This document shows positions 10,931 to 23,241 of a DNA stretch of 41,986 bases, piece by piece (the first letter of the stretch is position 1; each line of letters starts with the position of its first letter). The notes under the pieces were generated by a model that made no database searches, was not told the origin of the DNA, and saw only the letters and a list, made by a program, of their open reading frames with translations. The stretch spans positions 1 to 41,986 of the forward strand of contig JANXTA010000115.1 of assembly GCA_025356395.1 (NCBI GenBank). Direction: 5' to 3'. Made by a program: the position numbers and the translations under genes. This DNA is from Betaproteobacteria bacterium (GTDB lineage: Bacteria > Pseudomonadota > Gammaproteobacteria > Burkholderiales > Burkholderiaceae_D).

Positions 10931-12124
10931 TCAGTCCGCCTGCTTGCGCAGGAAAGCCGGGATCTCGAGGCGATCCATCCCGCTTTCCTCGAGCGCGGAC
11001 ACACGTGCCGCCGCGTGCTCGCGGGTACGCCACACCGCCGGCTGGTCGTAGTCGGCGTAGTTGTTGCCTGCCGCCGCCGTGACCGGTGCACCGGCCGCAT
11101 GGGTCGTAAAGCCGTTGTCGGTGCCGGTCTTGAGCATCGGCTGCGTGTTCGACACCAGTTGCGGACGCTGCTTGACGCGACCGAGGCCGGTGGCCACGAC
11201 CGTGACGCGCAGGTTGTCGCCCATCGTGTCGTCGTATACCGCACCCATGATCACCGTCGCGTCTTCGGCCGCGAACGCGCTGATGGTCTCCATCACCGTA
11301 CGGGTCTCGCGCAGCTTGAGCGTGCGACTCGCCGTGATGTTGACCAGCACACCGCGGGCGCCCGACAGGTCGACGCCTTCGAGCAGCGGACTCGTGACCG
11401 CCTGCTCGGCTGCCAGACGCGCGCGGTCGATGCCGTTGGCCATGGCCGTGCCCATCATCGCCTTGCCCTGCTCGCTCATCACCGTCTTCACGTCCTCGAA
11501 GTCGACGTTGATCAGGCCATCGACCTTGATGATCTCGGCGATGCCCGCGACCGCGTTGTGCAGCACGTCGTCGGCGCACTTGAAGCACGCGTCCATCTCG
11601 GCGTCCTCGCCCATCACTTCCTCGAGTTTCTCGTTGAGGACGACGATCAGCGAGTCGACATGCGACGACAGGCTCTCGAGGCCCTCTTCCGCCGTGCGCA
11701 TCTTGCGGCTGCCTTCGAAGCCGAACGGCTTCGAGACCACGCCGACGGTCAGGATGCCCATCTCCTTCGCGACCTGCGCGACGATCGGCGCCGCGCCGGT
11801 ACCGGTACCGCCGCCCATGCCGGCGGTGATGAAGACCATGTGCGCGTCCTTCAGCGACTCGGCAATGCGCTCGCGCGCCTCCTCGGCTGCGGCGCGGCCG
11901 TTCTCGGGCTTGGCGCCGGCGCCGAGACCCGACTTGCCGAGCTGGATCACGCTCTCGGCCTTCGAGCGCGCGAGCGCCTGCGCGTCCGTGTTGGCGCAGA
12001 TGAAGTCCACGCCCTGCACCCCGCGATTGATCATGTGCTGCACGGCATTGCCACCTGCGCCGCCGACACCGATGACCTTGATCACCGCACCTTGCGTTTC
12101 GTTATCGAGCATTTCAAACGTCAT
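10931..12124 (-). CDS. ftsZ: Cell division GTPase FtsZ
   Basis: FtsZ polymerises into the cytokinetic ring. The 397-residue protein shows the nucleotide-binding IKVIGVGGAGGNAV at the N-terminus, the tubulin signature GGGTGTGAAP (about 105–115), the T7 catalytic region VDFEDVKTVM, and a C-terminal peptide ending in EIPAFLRKQAD, the docking site for FtsA and ZipA. A strong site, GGAGGTTGTC, precedes the ATG. The 124-bp spacer to ftsA holds several GATTC/GAATC words and an imperfect dyad, possibly an internal promoter region, but no clear -35/-10 pair. The gene closes the dcw cluster. Confidence 0.99.
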   Translation of the reverse strand: MTFEMLDNETQGAVIKVIGVGGAGGNAVQHMINRGVQGVDFICANTDAQALARSKAESVIQLGKSGLGAGAKPENGRAAAEEARERIAESLKDAHMVFITAGMGGGTGTGAAPIVAQVAKEMGILTVGVVSKPFGFEGSRKMRTAEEGLESLSSHVDSLIVVLNEKLEEVMGEDAEMDACFKCADDVLHNAVAGIAEIIKVDGLINVDFEDVKTVMSEQGKAMMGTAMANGIDRARLAAEQAVTSPLLEGVDLSGARGVLVNITASRTLKLRETRTVMETISAFAAEDATVIMGAVYDDTMGDNLRVTVVATGLGRVKQRPQLVSNTQPMLKTGTDNGFTTHAAGAPVTAAAGNNYADYDQPAVWRTREHAAARVSALEESGMDRLEIPAFLRKQAD

Positions 12125-12248
12125 GACAACCTCCGAAGATTGAATCCAAATTCAGAACACGATTCAGGAACCAGGACTTGGGATTCGGCACGCGGCCATA
12201 TCCGAATTCCTTGTTCCTTTCCGTTACCGCCGACCGCGACCGCCCACC

Positions 12249-13481
12249 TCAAAAATTTCCCACGAACCATTCGCGCATGCGCTGGAAGATGTCCTTCACG
12301 CCGCCGCGACTCGACGCCACACGACGTCCCCGCAGCCGCTGCACCCGCGCTTCCTGTAGCAACCCCATCGCCGTCGAGAAGCGCGGGCTGCGCACCACGT
12401 CCGACAGGTTGCCGTTGTAGTCGGGCACGCCGAGTCGTACGGGCTTGAGGAAGATGTCCTCGCCGAGCTCGACCATGCCGTCCATCATCGCGGTGCCGCC
12501 GGTGAGTACGACGCCGGACGACAGCAGCTCTTCGTAACCGCTTTCGCGCACCACCTGCTGCACCAGGGAGAACAGTTCCTCGACGCGCGGCTCGATCACG
12601 GCGGCGAGCGCCTGGCGGCTCAACATCCGCGGACCGCGCTCGCCGATGCCCGGCACCTCGATCATGTCGTCGGCGTTCGCCAGTACCTGCTTGGCTGTGC
12701 CGTGCGAAACCTTGATGTCCTCCGCGTCGGCGGTCGGCGTACGCAGCGCCATCGCGATGTCGTTGGTGATCTGGTCGCCGGCGATCGGGATCACGGCCGT
12801 GTGGCGGATCGCGCCTCCGGTGAAGATCGCGATGTCGGTCGTGCCGCCGCCGACGTCGACCAGCACCACGCCGAGTTCCTTCTCGTCGTCGGTCAGCACC
12901 GCGAGGCTGGACGCGAGCGGCTGCAGGATCAGGTCCTGTACCTCGAGCCCGCAGCGGCGCACGCACTTGACGATGTTCTGCGCGGCGCTGACCGCGCCGG
13001 TCACGATGTGAACCTTGACCTCGAGCCGCATGCCGCTCATGCCGAGCGGCTCGCGCACGTCTTCCTGCCCGTCGACGATGAACTCCTGGGTCAGCACGTG
13101 CAGCATCTGCTGGTCGCCCGGGATGCTGACGGCCTTCGCGGTCTCGACCACGCGGGCGACGTCCATCGCCGTGACTTCCTTGTCCTTGATGGCGACCATG
13201 CCGCTCGAGTTGAAGCTCTTGATGTGGCTGCCGGCGATCCCCGTGTAGACGTCACGGATCTTGCAGTCGGCCATCAACTCGGCCTCTTCCAGCGCGCGCT
13301 GGATCGAGTTGACCGTCGTCTCGATGTTGACGACGACGCCCTTCTTCAGCCCCTTCGACTCGTGCTGTCCCATCCCGATCACGTCGAAGCGGCCGTCGGC
13401 CTGCAACTCCGCGACGACGGCGACCACCTTCGACGTGCCGATGTCGAGACCGACGATCAGGTCCTTGGTGTCCTTGGTCAC
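12249..13481 (-). CDS. ftsA: Cell division protein FtsA
   Basis: FtsA is an actin-like ATPase that tethers FtsZ to the membrane and recruits later division proteins. The N-terminal phosphate loop reads LIVGLDIGTSKVVAVVAEL, and the phosphate-2 and adenosine motifs appear as VLVDVGGGTTDIAIF and SSGVVLTGGTAMMDG. The C-terminus MREWFVGNF is the membrane-targeting amphipathic helix. I chose GTG at 13481, giving 410 residues, the usual FtsA length. The open frame extends to 13589 but would overlap ftsQ and adds an unlikely Arg-rich leader. Confidence 0.97.
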   Translation of the reverse strand: MTKDTKDLIVGLDIGTSKVVAVVAELQADGRFDVIGMGQHESKGLKKGVVVNIETTVNSIQRALEEAELMADCKIRDVYTGIAGSHIKSFNSSGMVAIKDKEVTAMDVARVVETAKAVSIPGDQQMLHVLTQEFIVDGQEDVREPLGMSGMRLEVKVHIVTGAVSAAQNIVKCVRRCGLEVQDLILQPLASSLAVLTDDEKELGVVLVDVGGGTTDIAIFTGGAIRHTAVIPIAGDQITNDIAMALRTPTADAEDIKVSHGTAKQVLANADDMIEVPGIGERGPRMLSRQALAAVIEPRVEELFSLVQQVVRESGYEELLSSGVVLTGGTAMMDGMVELGEDIFLKPVRLGVPDYNGNLSDVVRSPRFSTAMGLLQEARVQRLRGRRVASSRGGVKDIFQRMREWFVGNF

Positions 13482-13509
13482 AGCGGTTTCTCGATCATGA
13501 TGTTTCCCC

Positions 13510-14403
13510 TCATCGCTTGGCCTTCGTTTCGTTCTGGTTGGGACGCGTCTTCGCCGCCGTGACGGGCTTGCCGGTCCTCGCATTGGCAACCGCCGGTCGT
13601 GCTGCCGGCTTGTTCTCTTCGGCCAGTCGCAGGCCCTCGGCGCGCAACGCGAAGCCGTTCGGATAGCGCAGGTCGATCAGCGTCGGCTTCGGCCAGCGCG
13701 ACGTCAGGTCAGGCCACGCGTTGATCATCCGCACGACCCGCTCGGGCACCGTGTTGCCATCGCGCTCGCGACCGAGGTCGACCATCAGCCCGCTGTCGGT
13801 GCCGTTGTCGAAGTGGACGCTCCAGGCGTAACGCTGCGACAGCGTCACCTGGTCGGGGACCAGCGACAGCTTCGCGAACCAGCTTTTGAAGTCGAGGTAG
13901 CGCGAGGCCACGTCGCGTTCGCTGCCTTCCGGTCCAGCGAGTTCAGGCAGCGCCTTGTCGTCTTCCTCGGCTTCGGCCGAGTTGGCCGTGAACAGTTCGC
14001 CGAAGGTGTTGACGAAGCGGCCGTCGTCCCACGCGCCGAGCACCTGCTGCTCCTCGATGGTGACGACCAGACGGTCGGGCCATTCGCGGCGGACCTGCGC
14101 ACGACGCACCCAGGCCACGGTCTCGAATGCACGACGGACCGCTTCGAGATTGACCGTGAAGAAATTGCCGGCCGCCGACGCGAGGACGCTGGGCGACTGC
14201 GCCTGACGGATGGTCGATCCGTTGACGTGACGAAAGCCCGTCGCGGCGACGCTGCCGATGGCCATCGGCTCCACGCAGATCAGCTTCAACGCGAACATCG
14301 GACGGCGGGAGGCCCACGCGGCCGAGCCTGCCGCGAACGCGAGCAACGCGATCGTCGCGATCACCATCGCCACGAGGTTGACGAGGCGCGGGCTATCCCA
14401 CAT
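13510..14403 (-). CDS. ftsQ: Cell division protein FtsQ
   Basis: FtsQ is a bitopic inner-membrane protein that links early and late division proteins through FtsB and FtsL. The sequence has a short cytoplasmic start, one membrane segment (LVAMVIATIALLAFAAGSAAW), a POTRA domain beginning near residue 40, and the FtsQ domain (AWVRRAQVRREWPDRLVVTIEEQ). The C-terminal 45 residues, rich in Ala, Lys, Asn and Thr, form a loose tail. GGAGG precedes the ATG. It lies 12 bases after ddl and 28 before ftsA. Confidence 0.96.
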   Translation of the reverse strand: MWDSPRLVNLVAMVIATIALLAFAAGSAAWASRRPMFALKLICVEPMAIGSVAATGFRHVNGSTIRQAQSPSVLASAAGNFFTVNLEAVRRAFETVAWVRRAQVRREWPDRLVVTIEEQQVLGAWDDGRFVNTFGELFTANSAEAEEDDKALPELAGPEGSERDVASRYLDFKSWFAKLSLVPDQVTLSQRYAWSVHFDNGTDSGLMVDLGRERDGNTVPERVVRMINAWPDLTSRWPKPTLIDLRYPNGFALRAEGLRLAEENKPAARPAVANARTGKPVTAAKTRPNQNETKAKR

Positions 14404-14415
14404 GGATGGCCTCCG

Positions 14416-15404
<989 letters not shown>

Positions 15405-15408
<4 letters not shown>

Positions 15409-16811
15409 CGCGTCTTCTCCAGCAGCTTGCCGGGTACGCCGCCGATCGAACCCGCGCCCATCGTGATCACGACGTCGCCGTCGCGGACCACGCCGAGGAT
15501 CGCGTCGGGCATTTGCTCGATGTCGTCGACGAACACCGGCTCGACGCGGCCGGTCACGCGGACTGCTCGCGCAAGCGAACGTCCGTCGGCCGCGACGATC
15601 GGCGCCTCGCCGGCGGCATAGACCTCGCCCAGCACGACGGCGTCGGCCGACGACAGCACGTGGGCAAAGTCCTCGAACAGGTCGCGTGTGCGCGTGTAGC
15701 GATGCGGCTGGAACGCGAGCACGACGCGACGTCCGGGGAAGGCGCCACGCGAGGCGGCAAGCGTCGCGGCCATCTCGACCGGGTGATGGCCGTAGTCGTC
15801 GATCAGCGTGAACGAGGCCTGGCCTCCGGCGCCCGGGATCTGCACCTCGCCGAGCCGCTGGAAGCGCCGACCGACACCGGTGAAGCGCGCGAGCGCCTCG
15901 CAGATGGCGTCGTCGTCGATGCTCAGTTCGGTCGCGACGGCGATCGCGGCCAGCGCGTTCTGCACGTTGTGATCGCCCGGCAGGTTCAGCGTCACGTCCA
16001 GCGGCGGCAGGGTCACGCCGTTCTGCCGCGTCACTGTGAAGCGCATGCGCCCACCCTCGGCACGCACGTCGATCGCGCGGATCTGCGCTTCGGCATCGAA
16101 GCCGTAGGTCGTCAGCGGCTTCGAGATGAACGGCATGATCTCGCGCACGTTGGCGTCGTCGAGACACACGATGGCCGTGCCGTAGAACGGCAGGCGCTGC
16201 GTAAATTCGATGAAGGCCTGCTTGAGGCGCGCGAAGTCGTGGCCGTAGGTCTCCATGTGGTCCGCGTCGATGTTCGTGATCACCGCCATCACCGGCAACA
16301 GGTTCAGGAACGACGCGTCCGACTCGTCGGCCTCGACGACGATGAAATCGCCCTGCCCCAGCCTGGCGTTCGATCCCGCGCTGTTGAGACGCCCGCCGAT
16401 CACGAAGGTCGGGTCCAGACCGCCCTGCGCGAGCACCGACGCGACCAGGCTCGTGGTCGTCGTCTTGCCGTGCGCGCCGGCGATGGCGATGCCGCGCTTG
16501 AGGCGCATCAGCTCGCTCAGCATCACGGCGCGCGGCACCACCGGGATGCGCCGCAGCCGCGCCTCGACGACCTCGGGATTGTCGTTCTTCACCGCGGTCG
16601 ACACGACGATCGCATCGGCGTTGGCGACGTGCGCGGCGTCGTGACCCACCTTGATGTCGGCACCGAACTGCACGAGGCGCTGCGTCGCCGCGTTGCTCGA
16701 CAGGTCGGAGCCGGTGATCGTGTAGCCAAGGTTGAGCAGCACCTCGGCGATGCCGGACATCCCCGAACCTCCGATGCCTACGAAGTGGATGTTCTTGATC
16801 TTGTGCTTCAC
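15405..16811 (-). CDS. murC: UDP-N-acetylmuramate–L-alanine ligase
   Basis: MurC adds the first residue, L-Ala, to UDP-MurNAc in the cytoplasm. The 468-residue protein has the N-terminal UDP-binding fold ([18 protein letters not shown]), the ATP loop [16 protein letters not shown] near residue 115, and the Mur-ligase motif [15 protein letters not shown] near 295. It starts at GTG 16811, which overlaps the murG stop as GTGA. Length is standard. Confidence 0.98.
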
Positions 16812-17893
16812 GCGGATTCCTTTCGCGCGATCGCTTCGATCTCGTCGGCCACGGTCGCGGTGGCCTGCGGCTTGCCCAGGCCACGCGCCGCTTCGGCCAT
16901 CGTCAGCAGACGATCGCGCGTGAACGACAGCAGGAGCTTCGAGAGCGACTCGGTCGTGAGTTCAGCCTGCGGCAGATGCACGGACGCACCGGCGCCTTCG
17001 AGGTAGATCGCGTTGTCGCGCTGATGGGTCGTCGTGGACGCCAGAAGCGGTACCAATACGCTGGCGACGCCTGCAGCCGTCAGCTCGCTGACGGTGATGG
17101 CCCCCGCGCGACAGATCACCAGGTCGGCCTCCGCGTAGCGCGCGGCCATGTCGTCGATGAAGGGCTCGACCGATGCGGCCACACCGACATCGCGATACAC
17201 GGCGGCGAGCGCGGCCGCGTGCTGTGCGCCGGCCTGGTGGACCACGATCGGACGGTCGGCCGGGGCGAGCGTCGCCAGCGCCAGCGGCACGTTGCGGTTG
17301 AGCGTCGCGGCCCCGAGGCTGCCGCCGAGCACCAGCACGCGCAGCGGTCCGCTACGGCCGGCGAAACGTTTGGCAGGCGGCGGTAGCGCGCCGATCGCGG
17401 CGCGTACCGGACTGCCGGTCCAGACCGCCTTGCCACCGGCTTCGTCGACCTTGCCCGGCAGACCGAACATCAGGCGCGTCGCGAACGGCTTGAGCGCGCG
17501 GTTCGACATCAGCAACGACGAGTCGGCATTCATCAGCGCCAGGGGAATGCGGGCCAGCGCGGCGGCGAAACCCCCGGGGACCGTCACGTAACCGCCCATG
17601 CCGAGGACCGCGTGCGGCTTAAGCTTCGCGACGAAGCGGATGCTCTCGACGAGTCCGCCGATCAATTGCCCCACGCCGCGCAGCGCATGGCCGAAGCCCT
17701 TGCCGCGCAGGCCGGCGAACGCGATGGTGTCGAGCGCGATGCCGGCCTCGGGCACGAGGCGGTTCTCCATGCCGTGCGCGGTGCCGAGCCAGCGGATCGC
17801 CCAGCCGCGCGCCCGCATGGTCTCGGCGATCGCAAGCCCCGGCATGATGTGGCCACCGGTCCCGCCGGCCATGATCAGCAGCGTGCGGGTCAT
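16808..17893 (-). CDS. murG: MurG, lipid II synthase (GlcNAc transferase)
   Basis: MurG transfers GlcNAc from UDP-GlcNAc to lipid I on the inner face of the membrane. The N-terminal G-loop [19 protein letters not shown] and second G-loop [16 protein letters not shown] are intact, as is [13 protein letters not shown]. Two motifs differ from the E. coli form. The usual H-E-Q-N stretch reads [15 protein letters not shown], and the PFPHAVDDHQ stretch reads [16 protein letters not shown] recall this as the Burkholderiales-type variant, so it informs taxonomy rather than indicating damage. The ATG at 17893 overlaps the ftsW stop. Product 361 residues. Confidence 0.96.
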   Translation of the reverse strand: MTRTLLIMAGGTGGHIMPGLAIAETMRARGWAIRWLGTAHGMENRLVPEAGIALDTIAFAGLRGKGFGHALRGVGQLIGGLVESIRFVAKLKPHAVLGMGGYVTVPGGFAAALARIPLALMNADSSLLMSNRALKPFATRLMFGLPGKVDEAGGKAVWTGSPVRAAIGALPPPAKRFAGRSGPLRVLVLGGSLGAATLNRNVPLALATLAPADRPIVVHQAGAQHAAALAAVYRDVGVAASVEPFIDDMAARYAEADLVICRAGAITVSELTAAGVASVLVPLLASTTTHQRDNAIYLEGAGASVHLPQAELTTESLSKLLLSFTRDRLLTMAEAARGLGKPQATATVADEIEAIARKESA

Positions 17894-19140
17894 ACACGCC
17901 CCCCGCGCATGAGGATGCGATTCTCGTAATCCACCCGCAGCACCAGCGCGAACGCGAGGCAGTTCACCAGGATGCCGCTGCCGCCGTAGCTCATCAACGG
18001 CAGCGTCAGGCCCTTCGTGGGCAACAATCCGAGGTTGACGCCCATGTTGATGAACGCCTGCACGCCGATCCAGATACCGACACCTTTCGCGACCAGGCCG
18101 GCGTAGGTGCGTTCGAGCGCGATCGCCTGGCGACCGATCTCGAACGAGCGCTGCACCAGCCAGAAGAACAACGCGATGACGATCGCCACGCCGACGAGCC
18201 CCAGCTCCTCGCCGATCACTGCGAGCAGGAAGTCGGTGTGCGCCTCGGGCAGGTAATGCAGCTTCTCGACGCTGCCGCCGAGGCCCACGCCCAGCCATTC
18301 GCCGCGGCCGAACGCGATCAGCGAATGCGTCAGCTGATAGGCCTTGCCCGCCGCGTTTTCTTCCTCGAACGGGTCGAGATACGCGAAGAAACGCTGTCGC
18401 CGATACGGAATCAGCATGACCATCATCACGAAGCCGAAGACCATCGCCACGCTCAGGCCAGCGAAGATGCGGACGTTGATGCCACCGAGGAAGAGGATGC
18501 CGAAGGCGACCGCCGCGATCACCATGAACGCGCCGAGGTCGGGCTCGAGCTGCAGCAGCGCACCGACCAGCACGACGACCGCGGCCATCGGCAGGAAGCC
18601 TTTGCGGAGCTGGTGCATCCACGCCTGCTTGCGCACCGTGTAGTCGGCGGCGTACAGGACCACCATCAGCTTCATCACCTCCGACGGCTGCAGGTTCATC
18701 GCGTACAGCGAGATCCAGCGCTTCGCGCCGTTGACACCGTGACCGATCCCCGGGATCAGCACCATGATCAGCAGCACGATGGCGCCGATGAACAGGTAGG
18801 GCGACCAGCGCTGCCACTTCGCGAGCGGCACGCGGAACGCGACCGCTCCGGCGGCAAAGCCGATCACGATGAACAGCGCCTGCCGCATCAGGAAGTAGGT
18901 CGCGGTGGGCTTGATGCCCTTGAACTTCGGCGACTCGGACAGCGCGATCGAGGCCGAATAGATCATCACCAGCCCGAGCAGCAGCAATGCCAGGCAGACC
19001 ATGAACAGCGGCTTGTCCCACGCCATCATGGTGGAGCGCGTCGGGTGCAGCGGGTCGACCGCGTTGCGCGCGCGCGTCGGTGCGCTCGTGTTCTTACGGT
19101 CGCGATGCAGGTTCAGCGCATCGAGCAGGCCAGTCAGCAT
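17890..19140 (-). CDS. ftsW: FtsW, septal peptidoglycan glycosyltransferase
   Basis: FtsW is a SEDS-family polymerase that works with FtsI in septal wall synthesis. The 416-residue protein has about ten hydrophobic segments, beginning [21 protein letters not shown]. Conserved SEDS elements include the loop [18 protein letters not shown] and the C-terminal [18 protein letters not shown]. The N-terminal 38 residues are polar and basic. An alternative start at MMAWDKPLF would remove them. It overlaps murD by seven bases and murG by four. Confidence 0.97.
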   Translation of the reverse strand: MLTGLLDALNLHRDRKNTSAPTRARNAVDPLHPTRSTMMAWDKPLFMVCLALLLLGLVMIYSASIALSESPKFKGIKPTATYFLMRQALFIVIGFAAGAVAFRVPLAKWQRWSPYLFIGAIVLLIMVLIPGIGHGVNGAKRWISLYAMNLQPSEVMKLMVVLYAADYTVRKQAWMHQLRKGFLPMAAVVVLVGALLQLEPDLGAFMVIAAVAFGILFLGGINVRIFAGLSVAMVFGFVMMVMLIPYRRQRFFAYLDPFEEENAAGKAYQLTHSLIAFGRGEWLGVGLGGSVEKLHYLPEAHTDFLLAVIGEELGLVGVAIVIALFFWLVQRSFEIGRQAIALERTYAGLVAKGVGIWIGVQAFINMGVNLGLLPTKGLTLPLMSYGGSGILVNCLAFALVLRVDYENRILMRGGRV

Positions 19141-20675
19141 GTCGCCCCCTCGATCGCCGCGATGCCTTGATTGATTCGATGCACGGCAGCCACGAAGACG
19201 TCGGCACGTTCCTCGTAGTCGCGGAACATGTCGAGGCTCGCGCAGGCCGGCGACAGCAGCACCGCATCGCCCGGCTCCGCGATCAGCGCGGCTTCCTCCA
19301 CCGCCTGGTCGAGCGTCTCGCAGTCGAACAGCGCGATGCCGGTCGCCGCGAGCGCAGCGCGCAGGATCGCCTTGTCGCGGCCGATCAGCAGCACGGCGCG
19401 GGCGTGCTTAGCCACCGGCGCGGCGAGCGGCGAGAAGTCCTGTCCCTTTCCGAGGCCGCCCGCGATCAACACGACCTTGCGGCCGAGGCCCTTCAACGCG
19501 GCGACCGTGGCACCGACATTGGTGCCTTTGCTGTCCTCGATCCAGTCGACGCCCGCGCGTTCGAGCACGAAGGCGACGCGATGCGGCTCGCCGAGATAGG
19601 CGCCGGCCGCACGCAGCATCGCGCCCATCGACAGCCCGATCGATCGACCGAGCGCCAGTGCCGCGAGCACGTTGGCGACGTTGTGGTCGCCGCGGATCTT
19701 CAACGCGTCGACCGGCATCAGCCGCTTGACGCGCAGGTCGCCCACCGGGACCGGCGCGACCGGCTTGCCCGAACGCCGCTTGCCGATCGTCTTGCCGGGA
19801 ACGATGCCCCGGGCCTCGGCATTGGGGTCGCTGCCTTCGGCCAGCGCGAGCCAGCGCAGGCTCTCGGGATCGGACTTGTCGCGCGTCACGCCGAAGTCGC
19901 CCGGAGCTTGCGGGGCATCGAGCCCGAAGCGCACCGAAGGCACGGTCGCATCGTCCATCGCGGACATGCGCGGGTCGTCGCGGTTGAGGACGCGTACGGT
20001 GGCCTCGGCGAAGATCGAGGCCTTGGCCTTCGCGTACGCCTCCATGCTGCCGTGCCAGTCGAGATGGTCCTGCGTGATGTTGAGCACCGTCGCACCCGAT
20101 GCCTCAAGGCTCGTGGTGGTCGCGAGCTGGAAGCTCGACAGCTCGAGCACCCAGATGTCGGGCAGGACGCCTTCGAGTGCCTCGGCCAGCGCATCGAGCG
20201 CGGCCGGCGAAACATTCCCGGCGACCACGACCGAGCGGCCCGCCGCCTTGCACATCTCGCCCACGAGCCGCGTTACGGTCGTCTTGCCGTTGGTGCCGGT
20301 GATCGCGAGTACGCGGGGTTCGTAGCCCGTCACGAGCTTCAGGGCGACGAGCTTCTGCGCGAACAGTTCGATCTCACCGACGATGGGGATGCTCGCCGTC
20401 TTCGCGGCCGCGAGCAAGGTCGATTGCGGTTCGGCCGACGGTGCGAGGCCCGGACTGATCGCGACGAGGTCGACGCCTTCGAGCAGCGCAGCATCGAACG
20501 CACCGAGCTTCAGCTCGAGGTCGAGCGACGACGCCGTCTCGCGATTCGGCGGCGACGCGCGCGTATCCGCGACGCGTACACGCGCCCCTTCGCGCAGGCA
20601 CCAGCGCGCCATCGCGAGGCCGGATTCGCCGAGGCCGAGGACGAGAACCGAACGTTGAGCAAGATCGATGTTCAT
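19134..20675 (-). CDS. murD: UDP-MurNAc-L-Ala–D-glutamate ligase
   Basis: MurD adds D-Glu to the precursor. N-terminal [17 protein letters not shown] binds the UDP moiety. The ATP loop is [17 protein letters not shown], and [16 protein letters not shown] is the Mur-ligase motif. The product has 513 residues, longer than the E. coli enzyme (about 440), because of an insertion around 230–290 rich in Gly, Pro and Lys, a feature I associate with betaproteobacterial MurD. The start at 20675 overlaps the mraY stop as ATGA. An upstream extension to 20759 exists but is not needed. Confidence 0.97.
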   Translation of the reverse strand: MNIDLAQRSVLVLGLGESGLAMARWCLREGARVRVADTRASPPNRETASSLDLELKLGAFDAALLEGVDLVAISPGLAPSAEPQSTLLAAAKTASIPIVGEIELFAQKLVALKLVTGYEPRVLAITGTNGKTTVTRLVGEMCKAAGRSVVVAGNVSPAALDALAEALEGVLPDIWVLELSSFQLATTTSLEASGATVLNITQDHLDWHGSMEAYAKAKASIFAEATVRVLNRDDPRMSAMDDATVPSVRFGLDAPQAPGDFGVTRDKSDPESLRWLALAEGSDPNAEARGIVPGKTIGKRRSGKPVAPVPVGDLRVKRLMPVDALKIRGDHNVANVLAALALGRSIGLSMGAMLRAAGAYLGEPHRVAFVLERAGVDWIEDSKGTNVGATVAALKGLGRKVVLIAGGLGKGQDFSPLAAPVAKHARAVLLIGRDKAILRAALAATGIALFDCETLDQAVEEAALIAEPGDAVLLSPACASLDMFRDYEERADVFVAAVHRINQGIAAIEGATC

Positions 20676-21841
20676 CGCAGCTTCAACGTCGAAAGCCCCA
20701 CCAGCACCAGCATCATCGTGATGATCCAGAACCGCACCACGACCTGCGTCTCCTTCCACCCCGACTCTTCGAAGTGGTGATGCAGCGGCGCCATTCGGAA
20801 GATGCGTCTACCCGCGCCATATCGTCGCTTCGTGTACTTGAAGTACACGACCTGGATCATCACCGACACGGTCTCCGCGACGAACACGCCGCCCATGATG
20901 AACAGCACGATCTCCTGCCGCACGATGACCGCGATCGTCCCGAGCGCGCCGCCGAGCGCGAGCGCGCCGACATCGCCCATGAAGACCTGCGCGGGATAGG
21001 CGTTGAACCACAGGAACGCAAGCCCCGCACCCGCGAGCGCCGCGCAGAAGACCAGCAGTTCGGACGCGCCCGGGATGTGCGGGAACAGCAGGTACCGCGA
21101 GTAGTCGGCGCGGCCGGTCACGTAGGCGAACAGGCCGAGCGCCGCACCGACCAGGATCGTCGGCATGATCGCCAGCCCGTCGAGACCGTCGGTGATGTTG
21201 ACCGCATTGCTGGTGCCGACGATGACGATGTAGGTCAGCACGATGAAGCCAATTGCCCCAAGCGGATACGCGACGTTCTTGAAGAACGGCACGATGAAGT
21301 CGGCCTTCGGCGGCAGGTCCATGTCGAAGCCGCTGCGGATCCAGCCGAAAAAGAGATGCGCGACGTCGGCGTTGCTCTGCGCGGAGACGGCGAACGCGAG
21401 GTACATCGCCGCGACGATACCGATCAGCGACTGCCAAAAGTACTTCTCCTTCGCGCTCATGCCCTTCGGATCGCGACGCACGACCTTGCGGTAGTCGTCG
21501 ACCCAGCCGATCCAGCCGAAGCCGAACGTCACCAGCAGCACGACCCACATGAAGCGGTTGCTGAGGTCGGACCACAGCAGCGTCGCGACGCCGATCGACA
21601 GCAGGATCAGCGCGCCGCCCATGGTCGGCGTGCCGGACTTGATGAGGTGGGTCTGGGGCCCGTCAGTCCGCACCGCCTGGCCGATCTTCATCTCGGTCAG
21701 GCGACGGATCACCAGCGGTCCGCACAGTAGTCCGATGGCTAGCGAGGTCAGCGTGGCGAGCACCGCGCGCAACGTGATGTACGTGAACACGTTGAAGAAG
21801 CGGATGTCCTGGCCGAGCCATTGCGCGAGGGCGAGCAGCAT
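20672..21841 (-). CDS. mraY: Phospho-MurNAc-pentapeptide transferase
   Basis: MraY attaches the MurNAc-pentapeptide to undecaprenyl phosphate, forming lipid I. The 389-residue protein has ten membrane segments and the catalytic signatures WVDDYRKVV (about 120), [13 protein letters not shown] (about 215) and [12 protein letters not shown] (about 350). The ATG shares a base with the murF stop (TGATG). Length is as in other betaproteobacteria. Confidence 0.98.
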   Translation of the reverse strand: MLLALAQWLGQDIRFFNVFTYITLRAVLATLTSLAIGLLCGPLVIRRLTEMKIGQAVRTDGPQTHLIKSGTPTMGGALILLSIGVATLLWSDLSNRFMWVVLLVTFGFGWIGWVDDYRKVVRRDPKGMSAKEKYFWQSLIGIVAAMYLAFAVSAQSNADVAHLFFGWIRSGFDMDLPPKADFIVPFFKNVAYPLGAIGFIVLTYIVIVGTSNAVNITDGLDGLAIMPTILVGAALGLFAYVTGRADYSRYLLFPHIPGASELLVFCAALAGAGLAFLWFNAYPAQVFMGDVGALALGGALGTIAVIVRQEIVLFIMGGVFVAETVSVMIQVVYFKYTKRRYGAGRRIFRMAPLHHHFEESGWKETQVVVRFWIITMMLVLVGLSTLKLR

Positions 21842-23241
21842 CAGTGCGCTCCCTCGATCGACTGCTTCGTCAACGCGGCGACCACGCGTTCCATGCGCAT
21901 GAAGCGCGAGCCCTTGACGACGATCGCGCCGCGGCCCGCGTGGCTCGCGACCCAGCCCTCGACCGCGGCGATCAACGGCTCTACCGCGTCGAAGTGCAGG
22001 CCACCTCTGCCGAACGCAGCGACGCTCGCGCGGCTGGCCGATCCGATCGCATACAGCGACTCGATGCCCTGCCGATGCGCATGCGTGCCGATTTCGGCGT
22101 GGAAGCGCGGCCCTTCGTCACCGACCTCGCCCATGTCGCCCATCACCATCAGCCGCGGCGCAGCGTGCGAAGCCAGGAGGTCGATCGCCGCACGCATCGA
22201 ATCGGGATTGGCGTTGTAGCTGTCGTCGACGACGACGGTGCCGCCGTTGAAGACGACGCGTTGCGAACGGCCGCGCATTGGACGGAAGGCTTCGAGTCCG
22301 ATGCGGATCGCATCGAGCGGAACACCGGCCGCGATGCAGGCCGCCGCGGCGGCCGTCGCGTTGTGTGCGTTGTGCGCGCCGGGTACCTCGAGCTTCGCGG
22401 TCGTCGTGCCGACAACCGTGTCGAGATGCAGGACGGTGGAGTCCAGGTCGAGGTACGCCCGTCCGGTGACCGACGCCGGCTTCGCCTCGACGTCGCGCGC
22501 GGTGACGCACGCGAAGTCGACGATGCGACGCTCGCGCGCGGCACTCTTCCAGACGTCGGCATGCGCGTCGTCCACCGGATACACGGCGACTCCGTCCACA
22601 GGCAGCGAGGTGATCGCGAAGGCGTGCTCGTGCGCGACGGCGGCGACGCTCTGCATGAACTCCTGGTGCTCGCGCTGCGCGTTGACGACCAGTGCCACGT
22701 CGGGTCGCGCGATCTCGGCCAGCCGCGCGGTCTCGCCGGGATGGTTCATGCCGATCTCGATCACGGCGGCGCGATGGTGGGTCCGCAGGCCGAACAGCGT
22801 GAGTGGCACGCCGATGTCGTTGTTGAGGTTGCCGTTTGTCGCCCAGCAGTCGTACTCGCCGTACGCAGCCGCCAGGATCGAGGCGATCATTTCCTTCGTC
22901 GTGCTCTTGCCGTTGCTGCCGGTCACGACGACCAGCGGCATGCAAAAGCGGCTGCGCCATCCGGCCGCGAGGTCGCCGAGTGCGCGACGCGTGTCGTCGA
23001 CCTCGATCGAAGGCAGGGTACGCGACGGACGCGAGCGCTCGACCAGCACTGCACGCGCACCGCGCGCCGCGACGTCGTCGACGAACGCATGGCCGTCGAA
23101 GTGCTCGCCGTTCAGCGCGACGAACAACGATCCCGCCGGGACGTGGCGACTGTCGGTCGTGATCGCGTCGATGTGCAGGTCTGCCACCGACCCGACGAGT
23201 TCACCGTGCGTCAAGCTGGCCACCTCGCGCAGGCTCAACAT
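21841..23241 (-). CDS. murF: UDP-MurNAc-tripeptide–D-Ala-D-Ala ligase
   Basis: MurF adds D-Ala-D-Ala to complete the pentapeptide. The 466-residue protein starts [17 protein letters not shown], the family N-terminus. It has the ATP loop [19 protein letters not shown] (about 110) and the motifs [10 protein letters not shown] and [15 protein letters not shown]. The start at 23241 overlaps murE by seven bases. A longer upstream frame exists but is a shadow of murE. Confidence 0.98.
   Translation of the reverse strand: MLSLREVASLTHGELVGSVADLHIDAITTDSRHVPAGSLFVALNGEHFDGHAFVDDVAARGARAVLVERSRPSRTLPSIEVDDTRRALGDLAAGWRSRFCMPLVVVTGSNGKSTTKEMIASILAAAYGEYDCWATNGNLNNDIGVPLTLFGLRTHHRAAVIEIGMNHPGETARLAEIARPDVALVVNAQREHQEFMQSVAAVAHEHAFAITSLPVDGVAVYPVDDAHADVWKSAARERRIVDFACVTARDVEAKPASVTGRAYLDLDSTVLHLDTVVGTTTAKLEVPGAHNAHNATAAAAACIAAGVPLDAIRIGLEAFRPMRGRSQRVVFNGGTVVVDDSYNANPDSMRAAIDLLASHAAPRLMVMGDMGEVGDEGPRFHAEIGTHAHRQGIESLYAIGSASRASVAAFGRGGLHFDAVEPLIAAVEGWVASHAGRGAIVVKGSRFMRMERVVAALTKQSIEGAH

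Noticed and set aside
10786-11244. N-terminal extension of the aminopeptidase frame into ftsZ
   Set aside because: The extension overlaps ftsZ coding sequence, is Arg/Ser-rich, and crosses the post-ftsZ hairpin. A signal peptide follows the internal ATG.
12125-12248. GATTC/GAATC-rich spacer between ftsA and ftsZ as a repeat element
   Set aside because: The words are short and irregularly spaced, and the dyad is imperfect. Without a genome-wide comparison it cannot be called a repeat family.
16808-17893. MurG considered damaged because the H-E-Q-N motif is absent
   Set aside because: The alternative motifs [10 protein letters not shown] and [10 protein letters not shown] match my recollection of betaproteobacterial MurG, and the rest of the protein is intact.
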